From: an uncultured Clostridia bacterium
Lineage (GTDB): Bacteria; Bacillota; Clostridia; UBA1381; UBA9506
DNA: 64,000 bases
Direction of reading: 5' to 3'
Assembly (NCBI GenBank): GCA_934438075.1
Contig: CAKSBF010000007.1
Coordinates: forward strand, 1 to 64,000
The notes beneath the pieces were generated by a model. It saw only the letters and a list, made by a program, of their open reading frames with translations. It was not told where the DNA came from and ran no database searches. Positions 26,564 to 35,062 of this stretch are shown here, piece after piece; position 1 is the stretch's first letter; each line of letters begins with the position of its first letter. The position numbers and the translations under genes were made by a program.

Positions 26564-27184
26564 CTATACTCCTTCCAACTTCCCTGCAGGTACACCAACA
26601 TATGTTCCCGCATCCAAAATATCTTTTATTACTGCCGCACCAACTCCTACTATACAGTTTGAGGCAATATTAATATTGTTTTTAATAACTGCACCGGCAC
26701 CGATCATGCTGCATTCACCCACATGTACAGTCCCACACAAGGTGCAGCCAGGTGCCAAGTGTACATAATTTTCTAAACGGCCATCATGTTCCAAAACACT
26801 ATGCGTGTTTATAATACAATGCTCTCCTATCACTGCATCCGCTTGAATCACCGCAAAGGGCATAACGCAACTGCCAAATCCAACTTTTACGTTGCTCCCC
26901 AATTGAGCACGCGGATGAACAGCTGTGTAAAACGGAAGATGAGCAAAACGAACTGCAATTTTTTTCCGTAATGTATTATCTCCAACCGCAATTATATACT
27001 GTGTATCAGGTTCTGCAACATTAATATCGCTTAAAGCTCCTAAAACAGCAGCACCCCTCAGCACGGTTCCTTTTGGTAATTTATCATCATAAAAACCTAC
27101 AATGATATCCCCGCTCGCGCGGATAATATCCGCAATAACCTTTGCGTGGCCGCCTGCACCAATCAAAATAACTTTTTGTTTCAT
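26564..27184 (-). CDS. Sugar acetyltransferase, PglD/NeuD family
   Basis: This 206-residue enzyme has an N-terminal Rossmann-like domain with ILIGAGGHAKVIADIIR and a C-terminal left-handed beta-helix with hexapeptide repeats. The putative catalytic His lies in VLEHDGRLENYVHLAPG. PglD acetylates UDP-4-amino-sugar to give UDP-di-N-acetylbacillosamine. Neighbours match the pathway: a PglC-like phosphoglycosyl transferase overlaps upstream in ATGA and a PglE-like aminotransferase is next. The 4,6-dehydratase PglF is not in the window. The sugar product is inferred from this context. Confidence 0.87.
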   Translation of the reverse strand: MKQKVILIGAGGHAKVIADIIRASGDIIVGFYDDKLPKGTVLRGAAVLGALSDINVAEPDTQYIIAVGDNTLRKKIAVRFAHLPFYTAVHPRAQLGSNVKVGFGSCVMPFAVIQADAVIGEHCIINTHSVLEHDGRLENYVHLAPGCTLCGTVHVGECSMIGAGAVIKNNINIASNCIVGVGAAVIKDILDAGTYVGVPAGKLEGV

Positions 27185-27798
27185 TTCATATTTCCTTTTC
27201 CACTAAACGGAGCCATTGTAACGTACGTTGCCGAATGAACCCCTTCTCTTTTCACAAATGCGTTCCAAACAGTCAAAAAGATAATCTTACAATCGCCAAG
27301 AAATGTGATATGCTCAACATATGACACGTCCAACTCAAACCGCTCTTCCCAGCTGAGCAAGTTTCTGCCACTTATCTGTGCAAGTCCTGACAAACCGGGG
27401 CGTACCTCATGGCGCCGCCTTTGCCTTTCACTGTAGCGTGGTAAATACTCCACCAAAAGCGGTCTCGGACCGACTACGCTCATATCACCTTTTAAAATAT
27501 TAAACGCCTCAGGAAGTTCATCCAAACTAGTACTGCGAAGAAACTTTCCAAAGCGCGTCAAGCGAACTTCGTCCGGCAACAGTTCCCCGTTTTCATCTCT
27601 TTCATCTGTCATGGTGCGAAACTTATACAAAGTAAATATTTTTTCATCTTTACCTGGCCGTTTCTGCTTAAATAACACCGGTTTTCCCAATTTAATTCGT
27701 ACTAAAACCAAAACAAGTATGTAAAGCCAACAGAAAACAATAATTGCCGCCAATGCGCAAAGAATATCAAGTGGTCGTTTGAAATACTTCCTATACAC
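27181..27798 (-). CDS. Phosphoglycosyl transferase initiating repeat-unit synthesis (PglC-like)
   Basis: This 205-residue protein is a minimal bacterial sugar transferase that moves a sugar phosphate from a UDP-sugar to undecaprenyl phosphate. One re-entrant membrane helix lies at residues 8-33, followed by YKFRTMTDERDENG, the catalytic Asp-Glu in STSLDELPE, MSVVGPRPLLVEY and HEVRPGLSGLAQISG. The short form without extra membrane segments matches PglC rather than the longer WbaP group. It overlaps the aminotransferase gene by eight bases and the acetyltransferase gene in ATGA, so the three are translationally coupled. Confidence 0.92.
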   Translation of the reverse strand: MYRKYFKRPLDILCALAAIIVFCWLYILVLVLVRIKLGKPVLFKQKRPGKDEKIFTLYKFRTMTDERDENGELLPDEVRLTRFGKFLRSTSLDELPEAFNILKGDMSVVGPRPLLVEYLPRYSERQRRRHEVRPGLSGLAQISGRNLLSWEERFELDVSYVEHITFLGDCKIIFLTVWNAFVKREGVHSATYVTMAPFSGKGNMK

Positions 27799-28912
27799 GG
27801 AAACATCTCCTTACAATTTCAATTACTCTGCTCTGATCCTCTTCCGTCATTTTAGTGTCACTCGGCAAACACAGACCATTTGCAAAAATATCTGCCGAAA
27901 TATCTTCATTATCCAGGGTTATATATTCACACTTTCTAAATACAGGTTGAAGATGCATCGGTTTCCAAATAGGTCTTGACTCTATTTCTTCTCTTTCCAG
28001 CGCTAATAAAATATCTAAAGGCTTTACTTTGCTTTTTTCTGAAAGATAGATACACGATAACCAATAGTTTGGCTTTCCGTAATCACATATCGGCATCATA
28101 GAAATTTCACAAATATCTGAAAATGCTACCTTATACCGATCAAAGATAGCTTTTTTCTGCTTCACTCTCGTATCCAAAACCTTCAGCTGTCCGCGGCCTA
28201 TACCGGCAACAATGTTACTCATACGATAGTTATAACCAATTTCTTTGTGCTGATAATATCTTTCCGGCTCGCGGGACTGTGTAACCCAAAAACGAACTTT
28301 ATTTATTTTTTCTTCATCGTCGGAAACTAACATGCCGCCTCCCGATGTTGTAATAATTTTATTACCATTAAAAGAAAAAATACCGTAATTGGCGATAGAG
28401 CCACATTTTTTACCGCGATATTCCGCCCCCAACGCCTCGGCAGAATCTTCAATCAACGACACGCCATAGTGACTGCACAATTCTTTGATCGGTGCCATAT
28501 CCGCTGATTGCCCATATAAATCAACAGCTATCACTGCTTTTGGCTTAGGCAAAACAGAAAATGCTTTTTCAAGTGCAGCCGGACTCATATTCCAACTTTT
28601 TCTGTCACTGTCAATAAAAACAGGAGTTGCATCTTGATAAAGAATTGGGTTTGCACTGGCGGAAAACGTAAGCGAGGAACAAAAAACCGTATCTCCTTTC
28701 TCGACACCAGCAGCCTTTAACGCCATATGAATAGCCGCCGTTCCGGCTGACAATGCCACAGCTGAAGAGACGCCGGCGTACTCAGCTATCTCTTTTTCAA
28801 AACAATTCACATTTTCACCAAGCGGCGCAATCCAGTTGGTATCAAATGCCTGCTTAATATATTGCATTTCTTCTCCGCCCATATGCGGTGACGCTAAATA
28901 TAGTTTACTCAT
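27791..28912 (-). CDS. Sugar aminotransferase, DegT/DnrJ/EryC1 family (PglE-like)
   Basis: This 373-residue PLP enzyme transfers an amino group to a 4-keto nucleotide sugar. MSKLYLASPHMGGEEMQYI and the GTAAIHMAL, LIEDSAEALG segments are conserved, and the PLP-binding Lys is in SFNGNKIITTSGGG. The sequence is closest to the PglE-like branch. Its product would be UDP-4-amino-4,6-dideoxy-GlcNAc, the substrate of the next two enzymes. The ATG of MSKLYL follows GAGGGG; ten upstream codons are dropped. It comes 27 bases after the VanZ-family gene. Confidence 0.9.
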   Translation of the reverse strand: MSKLYLASPHMGGEEMQYIKQAFDTNWIAPLGENVNCFEKEIAEYAGVSSAVALSAGTAAIHMALKAAGVEKGDTVFCSSLTFSASANPILYQDATPVFIDSDRKSWNMSPAALEKAFSVLPKPKAVIAVDLYGQSADMAPIKELCSHYGVSLIEDSAEALGAEYRGKKCGSIANYGIFSFNGNKIITTSGGGMLVSDDEEKINKVRFWVTQSREPERYYQHKEIGYNYRMSNIVAGIGRGQLKVLDTRVKQKKAIFDRYKVAFSDICEISMMPICDYGKPNYWLSCIYLSEKSKVKPLDILLALEREEIESRPIWKPMHLQPVFRKCEYITLDNEDISADIFANGLCLPSDTKMTEEDQSRVIEIVRRCFRV

Positions 28913-28938
28913 CTGTTTTTCCCCTCTGTATTCTTTTT

Positions 28939-29406
28939 TCATTTAAAAAAATGACTTATTAACAACATTATCCCGCTTCCCGTTACGGAGCCACAAAAAT
29001 CAAGCATAACATCTCGCAGTTGTGCACCTCGGCCCGGAACAAAAAGCTGATGAAATTCATCGCTTGATGCGTAAAGCAGACAGATTGCCAATGTAATAAA
29101 CCATGCAGTACCCTCTTTTATTTGAAATGTATTAACAAAGAGAAACGCCGCAATACCCAACGCGGCATAAATCGAAAAATGTGCACATTTGCGGATAATT
29201 CCATTCAGATTTAATACCAATTCCTGCTTTGTTGGCTCATCAACTGATGTGAAATGTGTAAAAAAATCTACTACTTTAGCAGTAAAACCACTGCTGACCT
29301 CGTTAGATTCTTCTCTGGGCTGTGCCGAAAATACAAAAATGGCAATCATTAAAAAAAGTGTACAAATTAACGACAGTGTGCGTTGTATCATTATTTTGTT
29401 TTGCAT
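28939..29406 (-). CDS. VanZ family membrane protein
   Basis: This 155-residue protein has about four membrane segments and the VanZ-family pattern FVFSAQPREES, KCAHFSIYAALGI and YASSDEFHQLFVPGRGAQLRD. VanZ-like proteins are common in capsule loci of Bacillota; for most, the molecular role is not known, and the name comes from teicoplanin resistance in enterococci. The ATG is five bases after GGAGG and overlaps the preceding stop by one base (TGATG). No resistance role is implied by this sequence. Confidence 0.87.
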   Translation of the reverse strand: MQNKIMIQRTLSLICTLFLMIAIFVFSAQPREESNEVSSGFTAKVVDFFTHFTSVDEPTKQELVLNLNGIIRKCAHFSIYAALGIAAFLFVNTFQIKEGTAWFITLAICLLYASSDEFHQLFVPGRGAQLRDVMLDFCGSVTGSGIMLLISHFFK

Positions 29407-30110
29407 CACAGCCTCCATTGATACTGCACATAATTTTCTATATCCAAAAGCAGCTCTTTGCCATATACACGTTCCAGGCGTATCACCGCTTCTCTCATTC
29501 TATTTTTTCTTTCTGCCATATTATGTGTGTCTGACCCCAATACACATTGGCAACCGCTCTCTAACAGACTGCCAACAATTCTCTTATGTTCTAATATGTC
29601 ATCTGCATTTAACTGAAAGATAACTCCCATCTCTTCAAACGGAAATAACTTTTTCTTGTCCCAACGCATAGCAAGATAGCGCTCTGGGTGCGCAAGCACT
29701 ACTTTAATGGCACAATTACTGATAATACTCTCCACCTCACGATATACCCAATTTCCCCATGTGTCATACGGAAGTTCTAGAAGCAAAAGATTTGTTCCCT
29801 CATAGCACAACTTTTCTAAGTCATCTCTCAAAGACAGACCACGCGTCAAATATACCTCTGCTCCTAAAATGATGCTCGGACACCGTATTCCCTTTTCATC
29901 AATCTTACTTTTCACTCGGGCAAAAGAAAGCTCCCGCGCGGAAAGAAACTCAGAAATACTGCGCCTGTCACTGTAATAATGCGACGTTGCAGCAATCACA
30001 TCCACACCCTGTTCAGCCGCATAGGCAAGCATTTCCACCGCTATTTCAGAGCTTTGCGCACCATCATCAATTTTAGGAAGGAAATGCGCATGCAAGTCAT
30101 ACAATGCCAT
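29406..30110 (-). CDS. cpsB: Tyrosine-protein phosphatase of the PHP family (CpsB/YwqE)
   Basis: This 234-residue metal-dependent phosphatase removes phosphate from the capsule tyrosine kinase. The PHP motif DLHAHFLPKIDDGAQ occurs at residues 5-19, followed by ATSHYYSDR, GAEVYLT, LAHPERYLAM and a final GSDTHNM. It is encoded directly after the kinase and chain-length genes, giving the standard regulatory trio. The ATG follows a weak ribosome binding site. Confidence 0.92.
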   Translation of the reverse strand: MALYDLHAHFLPKIDDGAQSSEIAVEMLAYAAEQGVDVIAATSHYYSDRRSISEFLSARELSFARVKSKIDEKGIRCPSIILGAEVYLTRGLSLRDDLEKLCYEGTNLLLLELPYDTWGNWVYREVESIISNCAIKVVLAHPERYLAMRWDKKKLFPFEEMGVIFQLNADDILEHKRIVGSLLESGCQCVLGSDTHNMAERKNRMREAVIRLERVYGKELLLDIENYVQYQWRL

Positions 30111-30125
30111 ATTATCACCTCATTA

Positions 30126-30893
30126 TTACTTTTTGGAAACATCCTCCTTGTAATAACCATAACCATATCCATAGCTATACCGGCTGCCATACTTATATTT
30201 TCTGCCGTAGCGTTTTTTTACAGTTGCGGACTCATTGAGTAAAAATCCCAATATTTTTGCTTCTGCAAACTGCAAAGAAGAAATCGTTTTTTTCAACCAA
30301 TCATGGGGCGTTTGTTTTTGGCGGACTACAATCAGCATGCCGGAAACTAATTTTGCAATGATAAGCGCATCCGCAACAACAGAAACCGGCGGCGTATCAA
30401 TGATGATATAATCATAAACCTGTCCCAGCTCTTCTAAAATCTCCTGCATTTTAGAAGATTCTAAAAGTTCAGAAGGATTTGGCGGTATGTGTCCGGCTGA
30501 AATATAGTCAATATTCATCATTGAGCTAAAATGAATCACATCACTCAGTTCCGCAAACCCCGCCAAAAGATCGGCCAGTCCCTCTGTATTCTTTTCACCC
30601 ATATACTGATGTACCCTGGGACGGCGAAGATCCGCATCAATCACCAGAACTTTTGAGTCCGTTTGGGCAAAAGTAATGGCAAGATTGACACTGGCTGTCG
30701 ACTTACCTTCCGAAGGAAGCGCACTGGTAAGTGCTATTTTTTTGCAGCCCTGTTCACCTGCCAGTGAAAACATCACATTAGTACGGGCAATCTTATATGC
30801 CTCGGAAACACCAAAAGAAGCATTTTCATTTAAAATCGCCTTAACAGAAAAATGATCATTATTTATTTTTTTATTCATACGCAGTTTATTCAC
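30126..30893 (-). CDS. cpsD: Capsule tyrosine kinase (CpsD/CapB type BY-kinase)
   Basis: This 255-residue kinase has the Walker A motif SALPSEGKSTASVN, the second VLVIDADLRRPR and Walker B YIIIDTPPVS. The C-terminus has nine tyrosines in the last 30 residues (KYKYGSRYSYGYGYGYY), the autophosphorylated cluster. The EAYKIARTN start is the activator-contact region. Control works through phosphorylation opposed by CpsB, with the CpsC-like membrane protein as activator. The start is a GTG eight bases after AGGAG; an ATG five codons later is too far from it. Confidence 0.93.
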   Translation of the reverse strand: MNKLRMNKKINNDHFSVKAILNENASFGVSEAYKIARTNVMFSLAGEQGCKKIALTSALPSEGKSTASVNLAITFAQTDSKVLVIDADLRRPRVHQYMGEKNTEGLADLLAGFAELSDVIHFSSMMNIDYISAGHIPPNPSELLESSKMQEILEELGQVYDYIIIDTPPVSVVADALIIAKLVSGMLIVVRQKQTPHDWLKKTISSLQFAEAKILGFLLNESATVKKRYGRKYKYGSRYSYGYGYGYYKEDVSKK

Positions 30894-30922
30894 AATATGC
30901 TCTCCTATCTGAATGTTCTATC

Positions 30923-31594
30923 CTAGTCCACATGCGGTATTGTTCCTAATACCGGTATATGATAGGTTTTTGTCAAATCATCTTCGTCCTTGACCTTGTT
31001 ATTCAATATTTCTTTTAGCAAAATAATACCGCATGAAAGCATACCACCGAGCACAATTCCCAACAACGTACGAATAAGTACATTTGGCCCCGAAGGCTTT
31101 GTCGGACATAATGCATAATCCACAACTTCCACAGATCCACCTTTTACTATCCGGTCAATTTCCAGCGGTGCCTCCTCCAATATTGTGTTAACAATTAATT
31201 GTGAGTGCTGCGGTTCCGTTGTAGTCGCCGTAATTTTCATAATCTCTGTTTCATTTTGAGATGATAAGGAAACCATAGCGGCAATCTGTCCTCCGCTATA
31301 CCCAAGTTCACATTTTTCTGCAATTTTTGTCATAAAAGTATTACTTTTAAGCAGCTCAATATATGTCCAGACAAGCATTTGTGAAGTTGTCATATCGCCT
31401 ATGTTTACATTATCATTTTTCTTTTCACGTACATTGTTTACAAAAAGCGAACCTTGCGCCGTATAAATAGGATCGACAACATATTTATTATATGAAAAAA
31501 ATATGCTGCCTCCTACAATGCAAGCCAATAAAATAATCCACCAACGCTTTAGCATCATTTTTACTACATTAATTACTGTTAGTTCCGTACTCAA
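30923..31594 (-). CDS. cpsC: Wzz-type chain-length regulator (CpsC/YveK)
   Basis: This 223-residue membrane protein has two membrane segments (about residues 20-38 and 178-200) around an external loop, with the conserved PTKPSGPNVL before the second. It controls polysaccharide length and activates the CpsD kinase. The start is a TTG six bases after GGAGGG; no ATG has a comparable site before the first membrane helix. It is the first gene of the capsule operon, with a leader of about 95 bases after the promoter at 31696. Confidence 0.9.
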   Translation of the reverse strand: MSTELTVINVVKMMLKRWWIILLACIVGGSIFFSYNKYVVDPIYTAQGSLFVNNVREKKNDNVNIGDMTTSQMLVWTYIELLKSNTFMTKIAEKCELGYSGGQIAAMVSLSSQNETEIMKITATTTEPQHSQLIVNTILEEAPLEIDRIVKGGSVEVVDYALCPTKPSGPNVLIRTLLGIVLGGMLSCGIILLKEILNNKVKDEDDLTKTYHIPVLGTIPHVD

Positions 31595-31695
31595 AATTTT
31601 CCCTCCGTCTGTTTATTATACTGCATTAATCAAAGCAAATATGCTTTAAAAAATTGATATCCTTCTTCAAAGCTAAAAGCAAAAATAACATTTTT

Positions 31696-31724
31696 ATTAT
31701 ATCATTTCAAACATGCAAAATCAA
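31696..31724 (-). promoter_or_regulatory. Sigma-A promoter of the capsule operon
   Basis: On the minus strand TTGATT (31719-31724) and TATAAT (31696-31701) are 17 bases apart. The leader to the TTG start is about 95 bases and has a small hairpin (AAAGCA with TGCTTT). Confidence 0.85.
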
Positions 31725-31759
31725 GTGCTGAAAGTCACATTTTGTCGTAATTTATCATT

Positions 31760-31779
31760 TTTTGAACAATCGTTCAAAA
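31760..31779 (-). promoter_or_regulatory. Palindrome upstream of the capsule promoter, possible repressor site
   Basis: TTTTGAAC-AATC-GTTCAAAA is a perfect 8-bp-arm palindrome centred about 80 bases upstream of the predicted start of transcription. The GAACnnnnGTTC core resembles the Gram-positive LexA box, but the flanks deviate. It could also be a plain hairpin. Confidence 0.4.
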
Positions 31780-31789
31780 TTCATATTAA

Positions 31790-31823
31790 AACAAAAAGAC
31801 TGCGGTAATATTTCCGCAGTCTT
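31790..31823 (-). terminator. Terminator after the secreted hypothetical gene
   Basis: The arms AAGACTGCGG (31796-31805) and CCGCAGTCTT (31814-31823) pair perfectly and are followed on the minus strand by TTTTTGTTTT. It separates the upstream gene from the capsule operon. Confidence 0.87.
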
Positions 31824-31832
31824 ACGTTGCAA

Positions 31833-32309
31833 TTATTCGCTGATCTGATAGCTGCCCCGGATCATTATTACAGCCTCCGTCTTGGCCGTAAAGCCGCGTC
31901 CATCTGAACGCGGAATGATTAACAAATGATTTTGCGGTACCTGCTCGCCGGATAATAAATCTGTCCCGCCGGTTACATCCGCAATACCGCCCTGCGTACC
32001 TGAAAATACTACTCCATTCCCGGCACGCAAAATAAATTCTGTGCTTTCGCCCATCGTAATTTTTTGACCTTTCGATACATTCAACACCTGGTAGGTACTG
32101 CTCACACCTGAAGTTGCAGGCGTTACAGTTCCCGGTGATATGTTTTTTGAATCCACATATGCCTTCACTTCTGCAATTACCTTGTCTATGTAGCTCTTAG
32201 TTACAACCGGATCACTGTTATCTCCCGGCACGGCAGAAACAACTGCCGCAGAGCACACAAGCAAAACCGCTGCAAAAAAACAAAGCCACATTATTGTCTT
32301 ATTTTTCAC
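31833..32309 (-). CDS. Secreted hypothetical protein
   Basis: This 158-residue protein has a signal peptide (about residues 1-25 with MWLCFFAAVLLVCSAAVVSA) and no further membrane segment. The mature part begins with a helical stretch (SYIDKVIAEVKAYVDSK), a Thr/Ser/Pro-rich linker and a beta-rich domain with GQKITMGESTEFILRAG, SGEQVPQNHLLIIPRSDGRG. I recall similar domains in other Clostridia but know no function. The start is a GTG ten bases after AAGGG; a longer frame has no better site. It lies 75 bases after mazF and may share its transcript. It ends at a strong terminator. Confidence 0.7.
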   Translation of the reverse strand: MKNKTIMWLCFFAAVLLVCSAAVVSAVPGDNSDPVVTKSYIDKVIAEVKAYVDSKNISPGTVTPATSGVSSTYQVLNVSKGQKITMGESTEFILRAGNGVVFSGTQGGIADVTGGTDLLSGEQVPQNHLLIIPRSDGRGFTAKTEAVIMIRGSYQISE

Positions 32310-32384
32310 TTTAAAACATCCCTTCTCTTCTGTCGTTAAAGCCATCTCACAATGCCATGAAAGATCAACCAACCAAATTAAATA

Positions 32385-32738
32385 TCACTGCAAATCCAAG
32401 AGTCCAAAACTAACAGAAATGGCACTGTTTACCTTTTCCATTAATTCATCATCAAGCCGTCCGATTCGTTCTCTCAGCCTCTTTTTATCAATGGTTCTAA
32501 TCTGTTCCATTAATATAACCGAATCCTTTGCCAGACCATAATCGTCCGCCCCAATCTCTATATGCGTGGGCAGTTTTGCTTTATTAATCTGCGAAGTAAC
32601 CGCTGCAATAATCACCGTGGGAGAAAATTTATTGCCCACATCATTTTGCACCACCAAAACTGGTCTCACGCCGCCCTGCTCTGAGCCAACCACAGGACTT
32701 AGATCTGCATAAAATATATCTCCTCTTTTAACAACCAC
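32385..32738 (-). CDS. mazF: MazF/PemK-family endoribonuclease toxin
   Basis: This 117-residue protein is the Bacillus EndoA/NdoA type of MazF, which cuts RNA at short sequence sites. KRGDIFYADLSPVVGSEQGG with RPVLVVQND, IIAAVTSQ and VILMEQIRTIDKKRL are the conserved blocks. The start is a GTG eleven bases after GGAG, two bases after the antitoxin stop. In Bacillota this chromosomal pair commonly follows alr, as here. Antitoxin binding would neutralise it. Family and arrangement are firm; the target sequence is not inferred. Confidence 0.93.
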   Translation of the reverse strand: MVVKRGDIFYADLSPVVGSEQGGVRPVLVVQNDVGNKFSPTVIIAAVTSQINKAKLPTHIEIGADDYGLAKDSVILMEQIRTIDKKRLRERIGRLDDELMEKVNSAISVSFGLLDLQ

Positions 32739-32740
32739 AC

Positions 32741-33016
32741 TTATTCACACTCCGCCAATTTTTCCTCATAGGCAGAAAACTGTTCGCTTTCTGCTTCAAA
32801 ATACATTTCGGCAAGGCGCAGGTTTAGCTCTGCCATTTCCTGATAACCCTTTTTCATCTCTTCCTTTAATTCTGCTTTCTTTTTTTCCTCGATATATCGT
32901 CTCATCGCTTCTCGGACAAATTCGCTTCTGTTTGTCCGTTCTTTTCCTGCTATGAGGTCTACCTGCTCGAGTAAAGTGTCGGGAACAGTTATCAGTACCT
33001 TCTTGAGTTGTGACAA
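32741..33016 (-). CDS. mazE: MazE-type antitoxin (ribbon-helix-helix)
   Basis: This 91-residue protein has an N-terminal ribbon-helix-helix DNA-binding domain (KKVLITVPDTLLEQVD, then RTNRSEFVREAMRRYIEE) and a Glu/Lys-rich C-terminal arm that would wrap the toxin. The start taken is a TTG ten bases after GGGGG; the frame is open a further 27 codons and an ATG there lacks a usable ribosome binding site. The gene is transcribed with mazF from a promoter at 33189. It likely represses its own promoter, as usual for such pairs. Confidence 0.87.
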   Translation of the reverse strand: MSQLKKVLITVPDTLLEQVDLIAGKERTNRSEFVREAMRRYIEEKKKAELKEEMKKGYQEMAELNLRLAEMYFEAESEQFSAYEEKLAECE

Positions 33017-33188
33017 AATAGTCAAGCCCCCATTCGTTGAATTTCCGTCCTTTATATGGGACGTCATTCCTTTGCGAAATGTTTCATGCTGTGTCAAAGA
33101 CGTTATTCAGCGTAACTATTTTGTATCAAATTCAAGGCATATTGCTAAAATCATTCTATGCCTTAGTATATACAAAAGTTACAATAAT

Positions 33189-33217
33189 ATTATACAATTT
33201 TATTTCGAAACCGTCAA
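33189..33217 (-). promoter_or_regulatory. Sigma-A promoter of mazEF
   Basis: On the minus strand TTGACG (33212-33217) and TATAAT (33189-33194) are 17 bases apart, about 170 bases upstream of the antitoxin start. A small hairpin (AAGGCATA with TATGCCTT) lies in this leader. Confidence 0.75.
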
Positions 33218-33238
33218 CGAAAAAATCTTTCCAATTGA

Positions 33239-34396
33239 TTATTTCAAATAGCTAAGTACATTTACAATCTTCCCGTCTTTTAAGTACACTCTCGGTATTC
33301 TCTTTCCGATAACACAAAGAATCTCGTAATTAATGGTTCCCATTAAGGCTGCCAATTCCGTCACCGTAATCTCTTCGTCGCCTCGCTTTCCAAATATAAT
33401 TACCTCGTCACCGACGCTGATATTATTGACCGAAGTGACATCAATCATACATTGATCCATACATATTCTTCCTATTACGGGAACACGCTGACCGCCTGCA
33501 ATCATATCGGCATTATTCGACAGATTTCTCAGATAGCCATCGGCATATCCGATAGGAACCGTTGCAATTTTCGTTAAATCTTTATATGTTTTATAAGTAC
33601 CTCCGTAGCTAACACGCACTCCCTTTTCTTTTGTATTAATATGCGTAATTACCGCTTTAAGTTCCATTGCAGGGATCAAATCAAGTTTTGCTTTGTCTAC
33701 CTCGTCTGAAGGATAATGTCCATATAGTATAATACCAGGACGAACCATATCCAACTGATATTGCGGATATTCCATAATGCCTGCACTGTTGCATACATGT
33801 TTTATCGGGATAAAAAGGCCGCGCGCCTCCAACCGTTTTACCATGCTCATAAAGCGTTCAAACTGCATCTCGGTATATGCATGATCTTTTTCGTCCGCCT
33901 TTGCAAAATGTGTAAACATCCCTTCTATCTCAACATTCGGCAGCTTATGGATTGAAAGAATGGTTTCCACGTCTTCATCTTCCGTGTTAAACCCAATTCT
34001 TGACATCCCCGTATCCAAGCTAATATGTATCTTCGCCTGCCTGCCAACACGCATTGCTACATCGGACACTGCTTTTGCCAGCGAATAGTTAAATACCGTC
34101 GGCGTAATATCATGTTCTACCAAATCCTGTGCACGGCTGTCCGGAGTATGCCCTAAAATCAATATTGGAGCACCAATATTCCGCGCTCTCAATTGCATTG
34201 CTTCGTCAATAGTTGCGACACCCAACGCATCCGCACCATTTTGTAACAAGGTCTTGGCTACCTCTCGAAAACCGTGTCCATATGCGTCAGCCTTTACAAC
34301 ACCAAGCATTTTTGTCTCTGGGTTTAAAAGCTTTTTAATAGACTTTACATTGTGTGCAATCGCATCCAGATTTACCTCCGCCCATGCACGATTCAT
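33239..34396 (-). CDS. alr: Alanine racemase
   Basis: This 385-residue PLP enzyme interconverts L- and D-alanine for peptidoglycan. The PLP Lys lies in GVVKADAYGHG (near residue 35) and the second catalytic Tyr in RVSYGGTYKT in the C-terminal domain. The ATG of MNRAWAEVNL is used; a TTG five codons upstream is less likely. It lies 21 bases after the GerS-like gene, an arrangement also known from Clostridioides difficile, where gerS and an alr gene form an operon. No terminator was found before the mazEF promoter. Confidence 0.95.
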   Translation of the reverse strand: MNRAWAEVNLDAIAHNVKSIKKLLNPETKMLGVVKADAYGHGFREVAKTLLQNGADALGVATIDEAMQLRARNIGAPILILGHTPDSRAQDLVEHDITPTVFNYSLAKAVSDVAMRVGRQAKIHISLDTGMSRIGFNTEDEDVETILSIHKLPNVEIEGMFTHFAKADEKDHAYTEMQFERFMSMVKRLEARGLFIPIKHVCNSAGIMEYPQYQLDMVRPGIILYGHYPSDEVDKAKLDLIPAMELKAVITHINTKEKGVRVSYGGTYKTYKDLTKIATVPIGYADGYLRNLSNNADMIAGGQRVPVIGRICMDQCMIDVTSVNNISVGDEVIIFGKRGDEEITVTELAALMGTINYEILCVIGKRIPRVYLKDGKIVNVLSYLK

Positions 34397-34417
34397 CTTT
34401 ATTTCCTGCAAAAATAA

Positions 34418-35056
34418 TCAACTCACAATCTCAAAAATTTCATCTTTTATGGTATCATTATACACAAATTTTTCAAATTCTGCAATAAAAACAATATTCC
34501 CGCCCATATCATAAACTGTAATGTTTTCCGGCGCAAAAGTTTTGTTGTCTACTAACATGCTTGCCTTACTGTGCCTGGCGCTGCCGGAGGTCAATTCCGT
34601 TTCTAAAAGAGTCGTTCCTCCTGCATTGTCCGCCCCGCTTACCTCAAGGACGGTCTCCTCCGACTGATAGTAAGAGCGCAAAAAATGATTTACAAAAGAA
34701 TAATCAATATCCTGTGTTGTTTTTGTCTCCTCTTCTAAGTTTGCCTGTGGAAAACGCATCACCGATTTTTCTCCGTTTGTGATTGTCTCTGTCCCTTTAA
34801 GCGCCTCCGGACTAATCACTCGTGTCATGTATTTATCGTTACCTTTTGCATATTGTTCCATTACGTATTCATTTTCTGTTTTATTACCTTTTACTTTTAG
34901 CCGAACCTGGGCGGAATAGCTTTCCATCCTGCTGTAATAATGATGTATTTTTTCATAAACATCCGCATCCATTTTCGACAGCTGTGTTTTATCTGTGCAG
35001 CCGACACCGCCCAGTATTATCATTAGTGTAAGCAATAAAAGCCCACACTTTTTCAA
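34418..35056 (-). CDS. gerS: LolA-like lipoprotein, GerS-like
   Basis: This 212-residue protein has a lipoprotein signal sequence with lipobox GGVGC (Cys near residue 20). The mature domain resembles the LolA/LolB lipid-carrier fold: strand-rich with SAQVRLKVKGNKTENEY at the start and NITVYDMGGNIVFIAEFEKF at the end. GerS of C. difficile is such a lipoprotein needed for cortex modification during germination and is encoded next to alr. The context here (acpS, nnr, this gene, alr) fits. The start is TTG nine bases after GGAG. Without functional data GerS identity is inferred from fold and order. Confidence 0.65.
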   Translation of the reverse strand: MKKCGLLLLTLMIILGGVGCTDKTQLSKMDADVYEKIHHYYSRMESYSAQVRLKVKGNKTENEYVMEQYAKGNDKYMTRVISPEALKGTETITNGEKSVMRFPQANLEEETKTTQDIDYSFVNHFLRSYYQSEETVLEVSGADNAGGTTLLETELTSGSARHSKASMLVDNKTFAPENITVYDMGGNIVFIAEFEKFVYNDTIKDEIFEIVS

Positions 35057-35062
35057 AAAAAT

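Noticed and set aside
12772..31594. The capsule operon as a mobile island
   Set aside because: Its AT-rich parts and gene remnant hint at exchange, but there is no integrase, transposase, flanking repeat or tRNA, so I only call it a capsule locus.
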